A stretch of 64,000 nucleotides of DNA from the NCBI RefSeq assembly GCF_029193885.1, contig NZ_JARFVB010000005.1, forward strand, positions 62,001 to 126,000, in the 5' to 3' direction. The stretch is from Flagellimonas yonaguniensis (GTDB taxonomy: Bacteria > Bacteroidota > Bacteroidia > Flavobacteriales > Flavobacteriaceae). Positions 33,689 to 43,150 of this stretch are shown one piece after another (the stretch's first letter is position 1; each line of letters opens with the position of its first letter). The notes beneath the pieces are model-generated. The model searched no databases and had not been told where the DNA came from. It saw nothing but the letters and a program-made list of their open reading frames with translations. The translations under genes and the position numbers were made by a program.

Positions 33689-35098
33689 TCATACTTGGAC
33701 TTTCTTCCATTTCCCTTTTTTAAACCATATCATCGCCAATACTGCAATCAATACTTCTGCCGAGGTAATGGCCACAAATACTCCCGTTGCACCCCACCCC
33801 AGAACCATCGCGGATATATAGGCCAAGGGCAATTGGAACAACCAAAATGATATGAAATTGATCTTGGTCGGGGTTCGGGTATCCCCGGCCCCATTGAATG
33901 CCTGGGTCATGACCATGCCATAAGCATAAAATATATAGCCAATGGCAATTACTTGAAGGCAAAGTGCCCCGCTCTTTACCACTTCCGGGGTAGTATTGAA
34001 CCAAGAAATAATGGTATTCGCAAAGATCAGATATCCCAAAGAAACCGTTCCCATAAAAATGGCATTGTACTTCCCTGTTTTCCAAACGGACTGCTCCGCT
34101 CTATCGGGTTGTTTTGCACCTAGATTCTGTCCTACCAAGGTTGCTGCGGCGTTGCTCATGCCCCATGATGGCATCAAAGTGAACATCATTACCCTAATGG
34201 CGATAGTGTACCCCGCCAATACTTCGCTTCCGAATTCGGACATGATACGCATAAGGAAAATCCAACTGGAGGTTCCGATCAGGAATTGGGCAATCCCGCC
34301 CAACGAAACTTTGATCAAATTGATCATTACCTTAAAGTTCAGTGCCAAATCCTTGGCCACCAATTTGATTTTCCCCCAACCAAAGAACAAGATCCCCAAT
34401 TGAAAAAGTACTGCCGTTCCCCTTCCAATATTGGTGGCAACGGCCGCTCCTTTTACTCCCATTTCTGGAATGGGTCCAAAACCAAAAATGAACATGGGAT
34501 CCAAAATAATGTTGAGTCCATTGGAAAGCACCAAGGCCCACATGGCAATGGATGCATTACCCGCACCACGGAAAATAGCGTTGATCAAGAACAATAGCAC
34601 TACGGTTATGTTCCCTCCAATCAAGAATTGGGTGTAACCATATCCGTCAGCAATCAGGTCGGGCTCCCCACCCATTAGGGCCAAAATATCCTTGGCATAG
34701 ATGATTCCAATGATTCCAATGGTAATGGAGATTACCACACCCAAACTAATGGCCTGTACAGCTGCAGTACGTGCCCCACCCACATCTTTTTCGCCAATCC
34801 TTCGGGCCACCACTGCTGTGGCGGCCATACTGAGCCCAATGGCCAAAGCATAAACCAAAGTAATTACGGATTCGGTAAGACCGATAGTGGCCACGGCATT
34901 AACGCTTACTTTGGAGACATAGGCAATGTCCACCAGCGCAAAAATGGATTCCATGAGCATTTCCAAAATCATGGGAATGGAAAGCATGAAAATGGCCTTT
35001 CGGATGCTTCCAGAGGTAAATTCTGTTTCCTTACCGGAAATGGCTATCCAGAAATATTGAATGAATTTTTTAAATGAATTTGTATGTTGATGTGTCAT
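33689..35098 (-). CDS. MATE family efflux transporter
   Basis: This is a 469-aa protein with 12 predicted TM helices and two internally similar halves. It has MATE features such as SIPMILEMLMESIFALVDIA near the N-terminus, GAGNASIAMWALVLSNGLNI, GTSSWIFLMRIMSEFGSEVL and MSNAAATLVGQNLGAKQPDR. It exports cationic or metabolite-like compounds using H+ or Na+ gradients. ATG 35098 is preferred over TTG 35104. The 5' leader (35104-35210) is strongly structured, with one arm of its outer stem ending 6 nt before the start, so translation control is likely. Confidence 0.9.
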   Translation of the reverse strand: MTHQHTNSFKKFIQYFWIAISGKETEFTSGSIRKAIFMLSIPMILEMLMESIFALVDIAYVSKVSVNAVATIGLTESVITLVYALAIGLSMAATAVVARRIGEKDVGGARTAAVQAISLGVVISITIGIIGIIYAKDILALMGGEPDLIADGYGYTQFLIGGNITVVLLFLINAIFRGAGNASIAMWALVLSNGLNIILDPMFIFGFGPIPEMGVKGAAVATNIGRGTAVLFQLGILFFGWGKIKLVAKDLALNFKVMINLIKVSLGGIAQFLIGTSSWIFLMRIMSEFGSEVLAGYTIAIRVMMFTLMPSWGMSNAAATLVGQNLGAKQPDRAEQSVWKTGKYNAIFMGTVSLGYLIFANTIISWFNTTPEVVKSGALCLQVIAIGYIFYAYGMVMTQAFNGAGDTRTPTKINFISFWLFQLPLAYISAMVLGWGATGVFVAITSAEVLIAVLAMIWFKKGKWKKVQV

Positions 35099-35103
35099 TA
35101 TCA

Positions 35104-35210
35104 AAGAATTATGTGTGAAAAAAGAAAGTAAATGTCGGATTCGCCGAGAGAGATTCGGTTACTGGATTGGCCCTCGGCCAAATGTGACATCTATCGTATA
35201 CATAATTCTT
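35104..35210 (-). promoter_or_regulatory. Structured leader (riboswitch-like or MITE-like) upstream of the MATE gene
   Basis: A perfect 11-bp inverted repeat (AAGAATTATGT / ACATAATTCTT at 35200-35210 and 35104-35114) encloses ~85 nt. This interior contains ATGTC/GACAT, the hairpin TTGGCC-GAG-GGCCAA and the hairpin CCGA-ATCTCTC-TCGG. Together they could form a multibranch junction closed just upstream of the start codon. I do not recognise a known riboswitch class. Confidence 0.5.
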
Positions 35211-35352
35211 ATAGCTTCATAATGATGCAAATATGCAAAAAAAAGAGATAGAAAAATCATTTTTTTTACAACATCAGTATTTTACATCAAAATTCATGCG
35301 AAAAAACAGCCTGAATGATGAAAGTTCAAAGCCCTGAACGAGAAAGAGCATC

Positions 35353-38300
35353 CTATTTTTTAGCGTAGTGTACTTTGTACCGCCAAAGACTGATACCTCC
35401 CAGAATAAAAACCCCGAGTACAGTGTACCACACAAAACTTGGGGTTATTACTTGGTCCCCACTGGCATAACTGTGCAGTCCGACCAAATAGAAGTTTACT
35501 CCAAAATAGGTCATCATAATGCTGGCGTAGGCCACAATACTGGCGAAATTATATGTCCACTTGCCACGAAGCCCCGGAACCAATCGCATGTGCAGAACAA
35601 ATGCATAGATCATAATCGAGACCAATGCCCAAGTTTCTTTGGGGTCCCAGCCCCAATAACGTCCCCAACTCTCATTGGCCCACTGACCACCCAAAAAGTT
35701 ACCAATGGTCAACATGACCAAACCTGCGGTAAGTGCAAGTTCGTTGATAACGGTAAGTTCCTTGATGTTGATGTCCATTCGTTTTTTGTTCTTTTTCGTG
35801 GTAAGAACCATCAACAACAAGGCAACCACGCCCAATATCATCCCGACGGTCAACGGACCATAACTTCCCACAATTACCGCTACGTGAATCATTAACCAAT
35901 AACTGTCCAATACCGGAACCAAATTGGCAACGGCAGGATCTATCCAGTTTTGATGCGCTACCCATAACAACATACAGGTCACAAAAGCACTGGATGCTAT
36001 GGTCAATTCACTCTTTCTGCCCAATGCCAAACCTATGCCCATGGTAGCCCAAGCCACGTAAATAATACTTTCATAGGCATTACTCCAAGGGGCATGACCA
36101 GAAATGTACCAACGTAGGATCAAACCGATAGTGTGCCATATAAAAAATATGATAATGGTCCCTTTCAATACATAAGCGAAAGCGTCAAGAAACTTGCGCT
36201 CCTTGAAAATCTTGGCTATCAGAACAAAGAACAACAGCAACCCGACCATTGCATAGTATTTGTACAAACGGTTGAAGAGGTCCAGCTTATTGTAAATAAT
36301 CTCGGTTTTTATCTTTTTATCTGATGGCAATACTTCCTCGCCGTGATTCTTTTGGTTCTGTTTGAAAGCCTCCAGCAATCTATCAGGTTGGGAATAGTCT
36401 CCCGTAGCAATGGATTGTTGCAGTGAATTCAAATAATAGGGCATCGCATTTCTGATGAAATTGGCATAGAGTGAATCCTGAACCTGATATTGCCCAGAGC
36501 GAAATTCCACGGCCGAAATCCATTTGTTGTTCTCATCGTTCAGTAAAGGAAATATTTTCACTATACTTCCACTCAAGGCCACATCGAGTAAACTCAACCG
36601 CTCCCCTACTTTTTTAAAGTCCTTTTCAAATTTATTTGGGTTGGCCTTGGAGGTAGCCTTCTCCAAAAAGGGTCTGAGCTTATAATTTCCTTCTGCGTCA
36701 AAGAAATCAGTTGCCTTGACAAACTTCGTGTCTGCGGGTACACCGACAACCTTGCGAATACTATCATTCCCCTTATCGCCCAAAGCAATTATGTTTGTAG
36801 TGTACCAAACCCCAGGGTTCAACATCATAGAAAGAAATACCTGATTGGCGGAAAGGTCTTTGTATTTGTCATCCCCGCTCAATTTCCGCAATAATTCAGA
36901 GGCAAAGGTATTCACGGGTTTCATTCGCCCCTTTTCATCTTGCACGACCAAGGCCCCAAACTTTTCGGCATGTTCCTTTGCTACTGTAGTCGCCTGAATT
37001 ACGGAGTCTATCTGTGCTTGGGTTGGTACATTGGAATGTTCATGCACCTCTTCTTGAGCGTTTGCCGATACAAAGGCAAAGAAAAGAGCAATTGTTGTCA
37101 ATGCGGCTTTCTTTTCCTTTATTTTGTCGAGCATGGTCTGTAAATCCCTGAAACGTGTTTTTCCAAAGAACATGATGCCCATCAAACCAATATACAACAG
37201 AAAATAACCGATATAGGTAATCCAAGTCCCCCACCAGTCATGGTTTACGGAGAGAACGGTTCCTTTCTCATCAGGATGGAAACTGGATTGAAAGAACCTG
37301 TACCCCTGATGATCTAAAACGTGATTCATATAGATATCATAATCAAAAGGTCGGTCGTCGTGCACTGTGACTTTACTCATAAATGAGGCGTAACCTGTTT
37401 CGGTCCCAGGGTATTTTTCGGCAATAAAATCGTTCAGCTCAATGGAAAAGGGAAGCTCGTACACTTTAGAGCCATAACTCAACGAGAAATCCAATCCACC
37501 CACATTGATCTTATCCGAGAAATTTGACGTTCCCTTGCTTCCCAACAATTTCACTTCCTTGCTTTCGCCATTGGCGGAGATGGAGACAATCAACGCATCT
37601 TGGGTTTCTTTGGTAATTTCCTCATCGGGCACTTCAACAATACCATAGCTACCTTTTATCAAAGGTTCTGGCACCACAAACTGCATACCGCCCATGTTGT
37701 ACAACGATCGTAATTGCAAAGGCTGAATGCTGTCACTTGCCACTTCGCCTTGAAACTGGTCCGCCATTCGCATAAAATTACCTTCGAAAGGCGATTTGAT
37801 ACGGTAACCGTTTTCTTCGTCATAAAAGATGTTGACGGCACCGTCTGTTTCTTTATTCAGGGCAAAAAGAATGTTATGGATACTGGCTATTTTCCCATTT
37901 TCCAGATAATGCTCGTGACGCTGTCCGTTGCCCGCTTCAACAATTTGGAGGTATTCGGCTCCATTCTCGTCAGGAATCAATCCTTTTTCCGCTCCCTTGA
38001 TGAAGTCTACATAACCAATGGTGAAAGGCTGTCCATTAAAATCGGATTTCCATGGCAAGGAATATCTCATACGCTTGCCTTCAGGTGTAACAATAATCTC
38101 GCTTTCCAAGATGCGTCTTTTGGTTTCTCCATTGATGTCCCCATCCACGAAAGCGGTCAAATAGGTCTTATCCGAATAAAATACTTTCTCTGTTGCACCC
38201 TCCCTGATGGGCATCATGCCTTCATAACTGATGTAACGGGTCACAAAGGCCCCAACAATAATCAAAATCCATGAAAGGTGAAGAATCAGTACAGGCCATT

Positions 38301-38526
38301 TTTTCCATTGCAATAAACGATACCGGTATATGTTTCCGCAAAAGTTGATCACAAAAAAGACCATAATGGCCTCGAACCAAGTTGTGTTGTAAATATAAAT
38401 TCGTGCGGTTTCGGTACTGTACCAGGTTTCCACAAAGGTTCCCATGGCCAATGCCGCAGCAAAGACCAAAAATAGAACAGCCATAAGTCTTGTGGAAAAA
38501 AGCGTTTTCTTAAGAATATCGATCAT
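35353..38526 (-). CDS. ccsBA: Fused CcsB-CcsA cytochrome c maturation protein (system II)
   Basis: This is a 1057-aa protein. The N-terminal third is ResB/CcsB-like (TM helices at ~12-35, ~50-70 and ~80-98, a large periplasmic region, then a helix near 430). A second long periplasmic stretch follows and then the CcsA part from ~750, including the haem-handling WWD region WANESWGRYWGWDPKETWAL and flanking His (TIGLILRWYISGHAPWSNAY, WLMIHVAVIVGS). CcsBA carries haem across the membrane and attaches it to apocytochromes c. Fusion is common in Bacteroidota. It appears monocistronic, with 254 bp of intergenic DNA before the MATE gene. Confidence 0.93.
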   Translation of the reverse strand: MIDILKKTLFSTRLMAVLFLVFAAALAMGTFVETWYSTETARIYIYNTTWFEAIMVFFVINFCGNIYRYRLLQWKKWPVLILHLSWILIIVGAFVTRYISYEGMMPIREGATEKVFYSDKTYLTAFVDGDINGETKRRILESEIIVTPEGKRMRYSLPWKSDFNGQPFTIGYVDFIKGAEKGLIPDENGAEYLQIVEAGNGQRHEHYLENGKIASIHNILFALNKETDGAVNIFYDEENGYRIKSPFEGNFMRMADQFQGEVASDSIQPLQLRSLYNMGGMQFVVPEPLIKGSYGIVEVPDEEITKETQDALIVSISANGESKEVKLLGSKGTSNFSDKINVGGLDFSLSYGSKVYELPFSIELNDFIAEKYPGTETGYASFMSKVTVHDDRPFDYDIYMNHVLDHQGYRFFQSSFHPDEKGTVLSVNHDWWGTWITYIGYFLLYIGLMGIMFFGKTRFRDLQTMLDKIKEKKAALTTIALFFAFVSANAQEEVHEHSNVPTQAQIDSVIQATTVAKEHAEKFGALVVQDEKGRMKPVNTFASELLRKLSGDDKYKDLSANQVFLSMMLNPGVWYTTNIIALGDKGNDSIRKVVGVPADTKFVKATDFFDAEGNYKLRPFLEKATSKANPNKFEKDFKKVGERLSLLDVALSGSIVKIFPLLNDENNKWISAVEFRSGQYQVQDSLYANFIRNAMPYYLNSLQQSIATGDYSQPDRLLEAFKQNQKNHGEEVLPSDKKIKTEIIYNKLDLFNRLYKYYAMVGLLLFFVLIAKIFKERKFLDAFAYVLKGTIIIFFIWHTIGLILRWYISGHAPWSNAYESIIYVAWATMGIGLALGRKSELTIASSAFVTCMLLWVAHQNWIDPAVANLVPVLDSYWLMIHVAVIVGSYGPLTVGMILGVVALLLMVLTTKKNKKRMDINIKELTVINELALTAGLVMLTIGNFLGGQWANESWGRYWGWDPKETWALVSIMIYAFVLHMRLVPGLRGKWTYNFASIVAYASIMMTYFGVNFYLVGLHSYASGDQVITPSFVWYTVLGVFILGGISLWRYKVHYAKK

Positions 38527-38640
38527 GGAAATTCGGTCTACTTTCGGCTTGCAAAAATACGTTCTTTTTAGAACTTCCTTGTTGCCTAAACGAATAAAAA
38601 TCGCACAGATTTGTTAATTCTTACTATGATTCATAGACCC

Positions 38641-38648
38641 TAAATTTG
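38641..38648 (+). promoter_or_regulatory. Possible -7 box TAAATTTG
   Basis: It matches TAnnTTTG but lies only 11 bp before the ATG at 38660, so the transcript would be almost leaderless. The nearest upstream TTTG (38610) is 27 bp away, beyond usual spacing. Confidence 0.35.
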
Positions 38649-38659
38649 TAGTTTTGGGC

Positions 38660-39421
38660 ATGCTCAAGATTGTGATTTTGGGGACTGGGAACCTCGCCAA
38701 ACACTTGTACAATGCTTTTTCCAAAGCCAAGGAAGTGAATATGGCTCAAGTTGTGGGACGCAATTTGGAAGCACTACAGCAATTTTCCGAGCATTGCATT
38801 ATTTCCAATGATTTTGAAACCATTGTCGATGCCGATGTCTACGTGATAGCGGTAAAAGATGATGTTATTGACGAAGTGTCCAAACACCTATCGAATAAAA
38901 AGGGAATCGTCGCCCATACTTCGGGAGCCATCAGTCTGAGTGCGATACAACCCACAAACAAAGGTGTTTTTTACCCACTACAGACTTTTACCAAAGGTAA
39001 GGCAGTTGATTTTTCAACCATTCCCATCTGTATAGAAGCTAATGAGGAAAAATCTTTGGAAACCTTAAAGATCTTGGCAACATCCATTTCCGAAAACGTA
39101 TACCATATTGACTCGGAACAGCGAAAAAAATTGCATCTTGCAGCCGTTTTCGTGAACAACTTCACCAATTACCTCTACGGGATCGGCGAAGAACTTTGTT
39201 TGGAAGAAGGACTCTCTTTTGATTTATTGAAACCACTGATCATGGAAACGGCTGATAAAGTCCAGACCATGTCGCCCTATGAGGCACAGACGGGTCCAGC
39301 ACGCCGAAATGACATCAAAAGTATGGAAGAGCACCTAAAACTTCTGAGCAAAAAAGAGCACATTACACTCTATAAATTATTGAGCCAAGCCATAAAACAA
39401 ACGCATGAAAAAGAATTATAA
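38660..39421 (+). CDS. Rossmann-like / DUF2520 domain protein
   Basis: This is a 253-aa protein from ATG 38660. The N-terminus is a dinucleotide-binding fold (KIVILGTGNLAKHLYNAF, then VIAVKDDVI), and the C-terminal half is the all-helical DUF2520 domain (HLAAVFVNNFTNYLYGIGEE, QTGPARRNDIKSMEEHL). It resembles F420/NADP oxidoreductase-like and ketopantoate-reductase-like dehydrogenases, but the substrate is unknown. It overlaps the KdsC-like gene by 17 bp. The DUF2520/KdsC-like/Maf trio looks like one operon with overlapping genes. Confidence 0.88.
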   Translation: MLKIVILGTGNLAKHLYNAFSKAKEVNMAQVVGRNLEALQQFSEHCIISNDFETIVDADVYVIAVKDDVIDEVSKHLSNKKGIVAHTSGAISLSAIQPTNKGVFYPLQTFTKGKAVDFSTIPICIEANEEKSLETLKILATSISENVYHIDSEQRKKLHLAAVFVNNFTNYLYGIGEELCLEEGLSFDLLKPLIMETADKVQTMSPYEAQTGPARRNDIKSMEEHLKLLSKKEHITLYKLLSQAIKQTHEKEL

Positions 39422-39932
39422 AGAGTTATTGAGCAATATTACCACCTTTGTTTTTGATGTCGATGGTGTTTTTACCGATGGGACAGTTTTGATCACCACC
39501 GATGGGGAACTGCTTCGCAAAATGAGCGTCAAGGATGGTTATGCCCTTAAAACCGCCATTAAAAAAGGATACAATGTTTGTATCATTACAGGCGGCACCA
39601 ACCAAGGGGTAAAAGAGCGCTTAAAAGGTCTTGGGGTAACCGATTTTTATATGGGTGCCCATCACAAGCAAGAACCTTTGGAAGAGTATTTGGACATTCA
39701 TGGTATTGACCCGGAATCCGTGGTGTACATGGGTGATGATGTTCCCGATATCCCTCCCATGAAAATGGTGGCGTTGGCCACTTCGCCACAAAATGCGGTA
39801 CCAGAGGTAAAAGCCATTTCCGACTATGTTTCCCATAAAAATGGTGGCGAAGGTTGTGTTCGTGATATTATTGAACAAGTATTGAAGGTTCGTGGGGACT
39901 GGAACGATAATTTTAGCGCCAAGAATGACTAA
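39405..39932 (+). CDS. KdsC-like HAD phosphatase
   Basis: This is a 175-aa, capless HAD enzyme of the KdsC type. Motif I is FVFDVDGVFTDG (Asp nucleophile and Asp acid/base at ~16-18), motif II CIITGG and motif IV VYMGDDVPDIPPM. KdsC hydrolyses KDO-8-phosphate in LPS core synthesis. Without KDO genes next to it, 3-deoxy-D-manno-octulosonate or another sugar-acid phosphate remains a guess. It overlaps both neighbours (17 bp and 8 bp), which indicates translational coupling. Confidence 0.88.
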   Translation: MKKNYKELLSNITTFVFDVDGVFTDGTVLITTDGELLRKMSVKDGYALKTAIKKGYNVCIITGGTNQGVKERLKGLGVTDFYMGAHHKQEPLEEYLDIHGIDPESVVYMGDDVPDIPPMKMVALATSPQNAVPEVKAISDYVSHKNGGEGCVRDIIEQVLKVRGDWNDNFSAKND

Positions 39933-40518
39933 AAACCCGCTCAAAGAAAAACTCAAGGACAAAAAAATCATTTTGGGCTCTGGTTCTCCTAGACGCAAAA
40001 TGTTTTTGGAGGAATTGGGACTTGACTTTGAAGTACGACCCAAATCCGTGGAGGAAGTCTATCCTAAGGAATTACAAGGTCAAGAAATTTCTGAGTATTT
40101 GGCCAAGCTTAAGGCCATACCGTTTAATGAGGAGTTGGAACCCGGTCAAATCGCAATCACTTCGGATACCGTGGTTTGGCACAACAATAGATCATTGGCC
40201 AAAGCTGACGATAAAGATGAGGCGTTTGAAATGCTTCGTACGCTCTCCGGCGATTGGCATGAAGTGATAACCTCTGTTTGTTTTACCACAAAAGATTCCC
40301 AAAAAACAGTAAGTGGCATCACAAAGGTTAAGTTGAAGGATTTCTCGGATGAGGAAATCAACTATTATATTGACACTTGCCAACCGTTTGATAAAGCAGG
40401 GGCCTACGGTATTCAAGAATGGATTGGGATGATCGGTATTACCGAGATTCAAGGTTCGTACACCAACGTGGTGGGGCTGCCCACCGATTTGGTCTACAAA
40501 ACACTCATGGAATTGTAA
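39925..40518 (+). CDS. maf: Maf family nucleotide pyrophosphatase
   Basis: This is a 197-aa protein from ATG 39925, overlapping the upstream stop; the longer frame lacks an ATG. It has the Maf signature ILGSGSPRRKMFLEELG, a SDTVVWHNN segment carrying the catalytic Asp, and the family C-terminus DKAGAYGIQEWIG with GSYTNVVGLPTDLVY. Maf enzymes hydrolyse dTTP/UTP or modified pyrimidine nucleotides to the monophosphate. It is the last gene of a three-gene overlapping operon. Confidence 0.93.
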   Translation: MTKNPLKEKLKDKKIILGSGSPRRKMFLEELGLDFEVRPKSVEEVYPKELQGQEISEYLAKLKAIPFNEELEPGQIAITSDTVVWHNNRSLAKADDKDEAFEMLRTLSGDWHEVITSVCFTTKDSQKTVSGITKVKLKDFSDEEINYYIDTCQPFDKAGAYGIQEWIGMIGITEIQGSYTNVVGLPTDLVYKTLMEL

Positions 40519-40749
40519 TCACGTTCGTTTTACTGAAATGATTTTTACGGGACAGGCTTTTGAGGCTTGTTCACAAGTATCAAAAATACCCTCATCATGG
40601 GATTTTATGGTGTGGAACCCTTTTTTGTTTTGGGAATGAAGCAGAACCGATTTCCCATCTTTTTTGGACATCGCAAACTGTTCAGGAGCCATTTCCACAC
40701 AATAATTGCAGCCGATACATTTTTCGCGCTGAAGCGTAACTACCACCAT
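40519..40749 (-). CDS. Small 4Fe-4S ferredoxin
   Basis: This is a 76-aa protein. CIGCNYC at 11-17 and ACPV near the C-terminus provide four cysteines for one [4Fe-4S] cluster (monocluster Fer4 type), with TCEQASKACP as the typical second half. It overlaps by 1 bp with the stop of the U32 peptidase-family gene, so the two are co-translated. The pairing suggests this ferredoxin supplies electrons to the U32 protein. Confidence 0.9.
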   Translation of the reverse strand: MVVVTLQREKCIGCNYCVEMAPEQFAMSKKDGKSVLLHSQNKKGFHTIKSHDEGIFDTCEQASKACPVKIISVKRT

Positions 40750-41993
40750 TAGGCCTCTACCTTATTTTCCACGATTTTGTACAACTTGTCCGATAACCTG
40801 ATTCTGAAATCCAACGGGATCGTTACGGAATCTCCTTTTTTGGCAGTGGAAAGTTTGGCATCGTTTACCAACATTTCGGTCACTTTCATTTCCTTGGCAC
40901 CTGTTGTCGGGCCAGTTACCAGAATCGTGTCCCCGATGGAAATATCGTAAGCTTCAATGATAAATTCACCGATATTGCTTTTTGGAAAAAAATGGGCTCC
41001 TTTCCCAATGTAAACTTTCTTTTGTTTCGCGGATGAGCCTGGTATTTTACTCCATTCCCCCAATTTTTGACCCAAATAGTAACCACTCCAAAAGCCTCGG
41101 TTGTATACTTTTTCCAACTCCTGCATCCAAGTAATCACTTTTTCCTTATCATAACTGCCATCGTACAAACTATCCAAAGCCTGACGGTAACATTTGATCA
41201 CTTTGGCCACATACTCGGGAGCACGTCCCCTACCCTCAATCTTTAATACTTTGATGCCTGCATCGGCCACTTGATCCAAGAAATCAATGGTGCACAAATC
41301 CTTTGGAGACATAATGTATTCGTTGTCCAGTTCCATTTCAAAACCAGTCTCTTGGTCGATGACCGTGTACTTTTTACGGCAGTTTTGCTTGCAAGCACCC
41401 CTGTTAGCAGAAGAGTTGTAAGAATGTAAACTCATATAACATTTGCCTGAAACGGCCATGCATAAAGCACCATGTCCAAAAACCTCAATCTCCACCAAAC
41501 GACCTGATGGCCCTTTGATTTGCTCTTTTTCTATCTGCTCGGTAATCTTTTTTACCTGTCGCAAACTTAACTCCCGGCTCAGCACCATGGTGTCGGCGAA
41601 CATCGCATAGAACTTTACCGTTTCAATATTGGTGACATTGATTTGAGTGGAAATATGAACTTCCAATCCCAATTCCCTGGCAGAAGCAATTACGGCTTGG
41701 TCCATGGCAATAATGGCGGTCAGACCAACCTCTTTAGCCTTCTTCAACAAAGTTTTGACAATGGAAAGGTCGTGGTCGTAGATAATGGTATTTAAGGTCA
41801 GGTATGTTCTTACCCCCTTGGCATTGCATCGCTTCGCTATTTCTGGCAGGTCATCCAAAGTAAAGTTCATGGTGGCCCTCGCCCTCATGTTCAATTGCTC
41901 CACACCAAAATACACTGAGTCGGCTCCATTGTCCAACGCAGCCTGCAAGGATTCAAAATTACCCGCAGGGGCCATCAACTCAATCTGTTGCAT
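40749..41993 (-). CDS. U32 peptidase-family protein, probable tRNA U34 hydroxylation protein (TrhP-like)
   Basis: This is a 414-aa protein. The U32 hallmarks are the N-terminal ELMAPAGNFESLQAALDNGA, VYFGVEQLNMRA, and the cysteine-rich signature FGHGALCMAVSGKCYMSLHS, with further Cys in RGACKQNCRKKY that would bind an Fe-S cluster. Family members TrhP (YegQ) in E. coli and B. subtilis use prephenate to form 5-hydroxyuridine at tRNA position 34. RlhA and UbiU/V are other U32 members acting by similar hydroxylation. The length (~414) and C-terminal beta-barrel fit TrhP. The ferredoxin encoded immediately after supports a redox role, not proteolysis. Confidence 0.82.
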   Translation of the reverse strand: MQQIELMAPAGNFESLQAALDNGADSVYFGVEQLNMRARATMNFTLDDLPEIAKRCNAKGVRTYLTLNTIIYDHDLSIVKTLLKKAKEVGLTAIIAMDQAVIASARELGLEVHISTQINVTNIETVKFYAMFADTMVLSRELSLRQVKKITEQIEKEQIKGPSGRLVEIEVFGHGALCMAVSGKCYMSLHSYNSSANRGACKQNCRKKYTVIDQETGFEMELDNEYIMSPKDLCTIDFLDQVADAGIKVLKIEGRGRAPEYVAKVIKCYRQALDSLYDGSYDKEKVITWMQELEKVYNRGFWSGYYLGQKLGEWSKIPGSSAKQKKVYIGKGAHFFPKSNIGEFIIEAYDISIGDTILVTGPTTGAKEMKVTEMLVNDAKLSTAKKGDSVTIPLDFRIRLSDKLYKIVENKVEA

Positions 41994-42110
41994 ACCAAAA
42001 ATGTTTAGCTTACGAAATATTTTGCAAAACTACATTTTTCCGTGTATTGGAAAAAGTTAAGTATCTTGATATAATCCGACTTTATGCATAAGTTTCCAAA
42101 AAATGCGCCT

Positions 42111-43058
42111 ATGAAACCTTCTATCCCAACTTTCACTATTCCTTTTTTATTACTGACCTTCCTCTTAGCTGTAGGATGTAAACAAAAAAATAATACCGAA
42201 ACTTCGACTGATATTGCTATTAGCACAAAAGCCAAAGAGCAACCTTCCAAAATCCCACTTTCGGAAGATTTCAAAGAGTACTGGTATACCGGTAAAGCCG
42301 AAATCACTTCGTACCAATTAGAGCAGGCCAGATATGGGGAGCTTCGGGATGGCAAGGTGGTTCTGATTTATGTTACCGAGCCGTTTTTACCCAAAGAACA
42401 GGTAAAAGCCAACAATAGCAATCCTGAAAATATATCGGTCTTGAAGTTGAATGCCACCAAAGAGTTTTTAACTGGGATCTACCCTTACTCCATCATGAGC
42501 AGTACATTTTATCCCGTTTACGACAATCAACATGCAATAAAAACAAGTTTGTCCGTTCAAGAATGGTGTGGTCATGTCTACTCCCAACTGAACAACCGTG
42601 AAAAATTTGACTTTACCTCCCACTCCTATTTTGAAGGAGAGGCCGATCAAGCGTTCTCGATGGAAAAAACCATTTTGGAGAATGAAATCTGGAACAAAAT
42701 CCGAATCAATCCGGATAATCTTCCTCTGGGGGATGTTTCCATAATCCCCTCTTTGGAGTTTCTTCGACTGAGACACCAAGAAATGAAAGCTTATGACGCC
42801 AATGCCCAAATTTCATCTAAAGATGGCGTTACAACTTACACCCTTTCTTACCCAAAATTGGAACGAAATTTGATGATAAAATTCACGACTGACTTCCCCC
42901 ATTCCATTGAAAGTTGGACGGAAGAATTTAAAAGTGGCTTTGGTCCCAATGCAAAAACATTGACGACTTCCGCCTCGAAAATCAAATCAATCAAAACTGC
43001 CTATTGGCAACAAAATGAAAACAAAAATTCAATACTAAGGGACAGTTTAGGTTTGTAA
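42111..43058 (+). CDS. Conserved Bacteroidota lipoprotein of unknown function
   Basis: This is a 315-aa protein from ATG 42111, whose signal ends in the lipobox LLAVGC. The mature part is a beta-rich fold with DFKEYWYTGKAEITSYQLEQ and VQEWCGHVYSQLNNREKFDF. Proteins of this type are occasionally labelled as septum inhibitor Maf in databases, but no Maf motif is present here. A start at 42084 would place a charged leader before the signal and is less likely. It is divergent from the U32 gene, and a role in outer-membrane or periplasmic maintenance is only a guess. Confidence 0.7.
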   Translation: MKPSIPTFTIPFLLLTFLLAVGCKQKNNTETSTDIAISTKAKEQPSKIPLSEDFKEYWYTGKAEITSYQLEQARYGELRDGKVVLIYVTEPFLPKEQVKANNSNPENISVLKLNATKEFLTGIYPYSIMSSTFYPVYDNQHAIKTSLSVQEWCGHVYSQLNNREKFDFTSHSYFEGEADQAFSMEKTILENEIWNKIRINPDNLPLGDVSIIPSLEFLRLRHQEMKAYDANAQISSKDGVTTYTLSYPKLERNLMIKFTTDFPHSIESWTEEFKSGFGPNAKTLTTSASKIKSIKTAYWQQNENKNSILRDSLGL

Positions 43059-43150
43059 CAGCAACGAATTGCTATGTTAAAAGTCTTGTAAAGAAACGGA
43101 CGACTGCATACAAACTACCTATATTTGAATGAACCGCTAAACAACCAACT

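Noticed and set aside
42111..43058. Naming the lipoprotein a septum formation inhibitor Maf
   Set aside because: Maf motifs are absent here. The real Maf is at 39925-40518.
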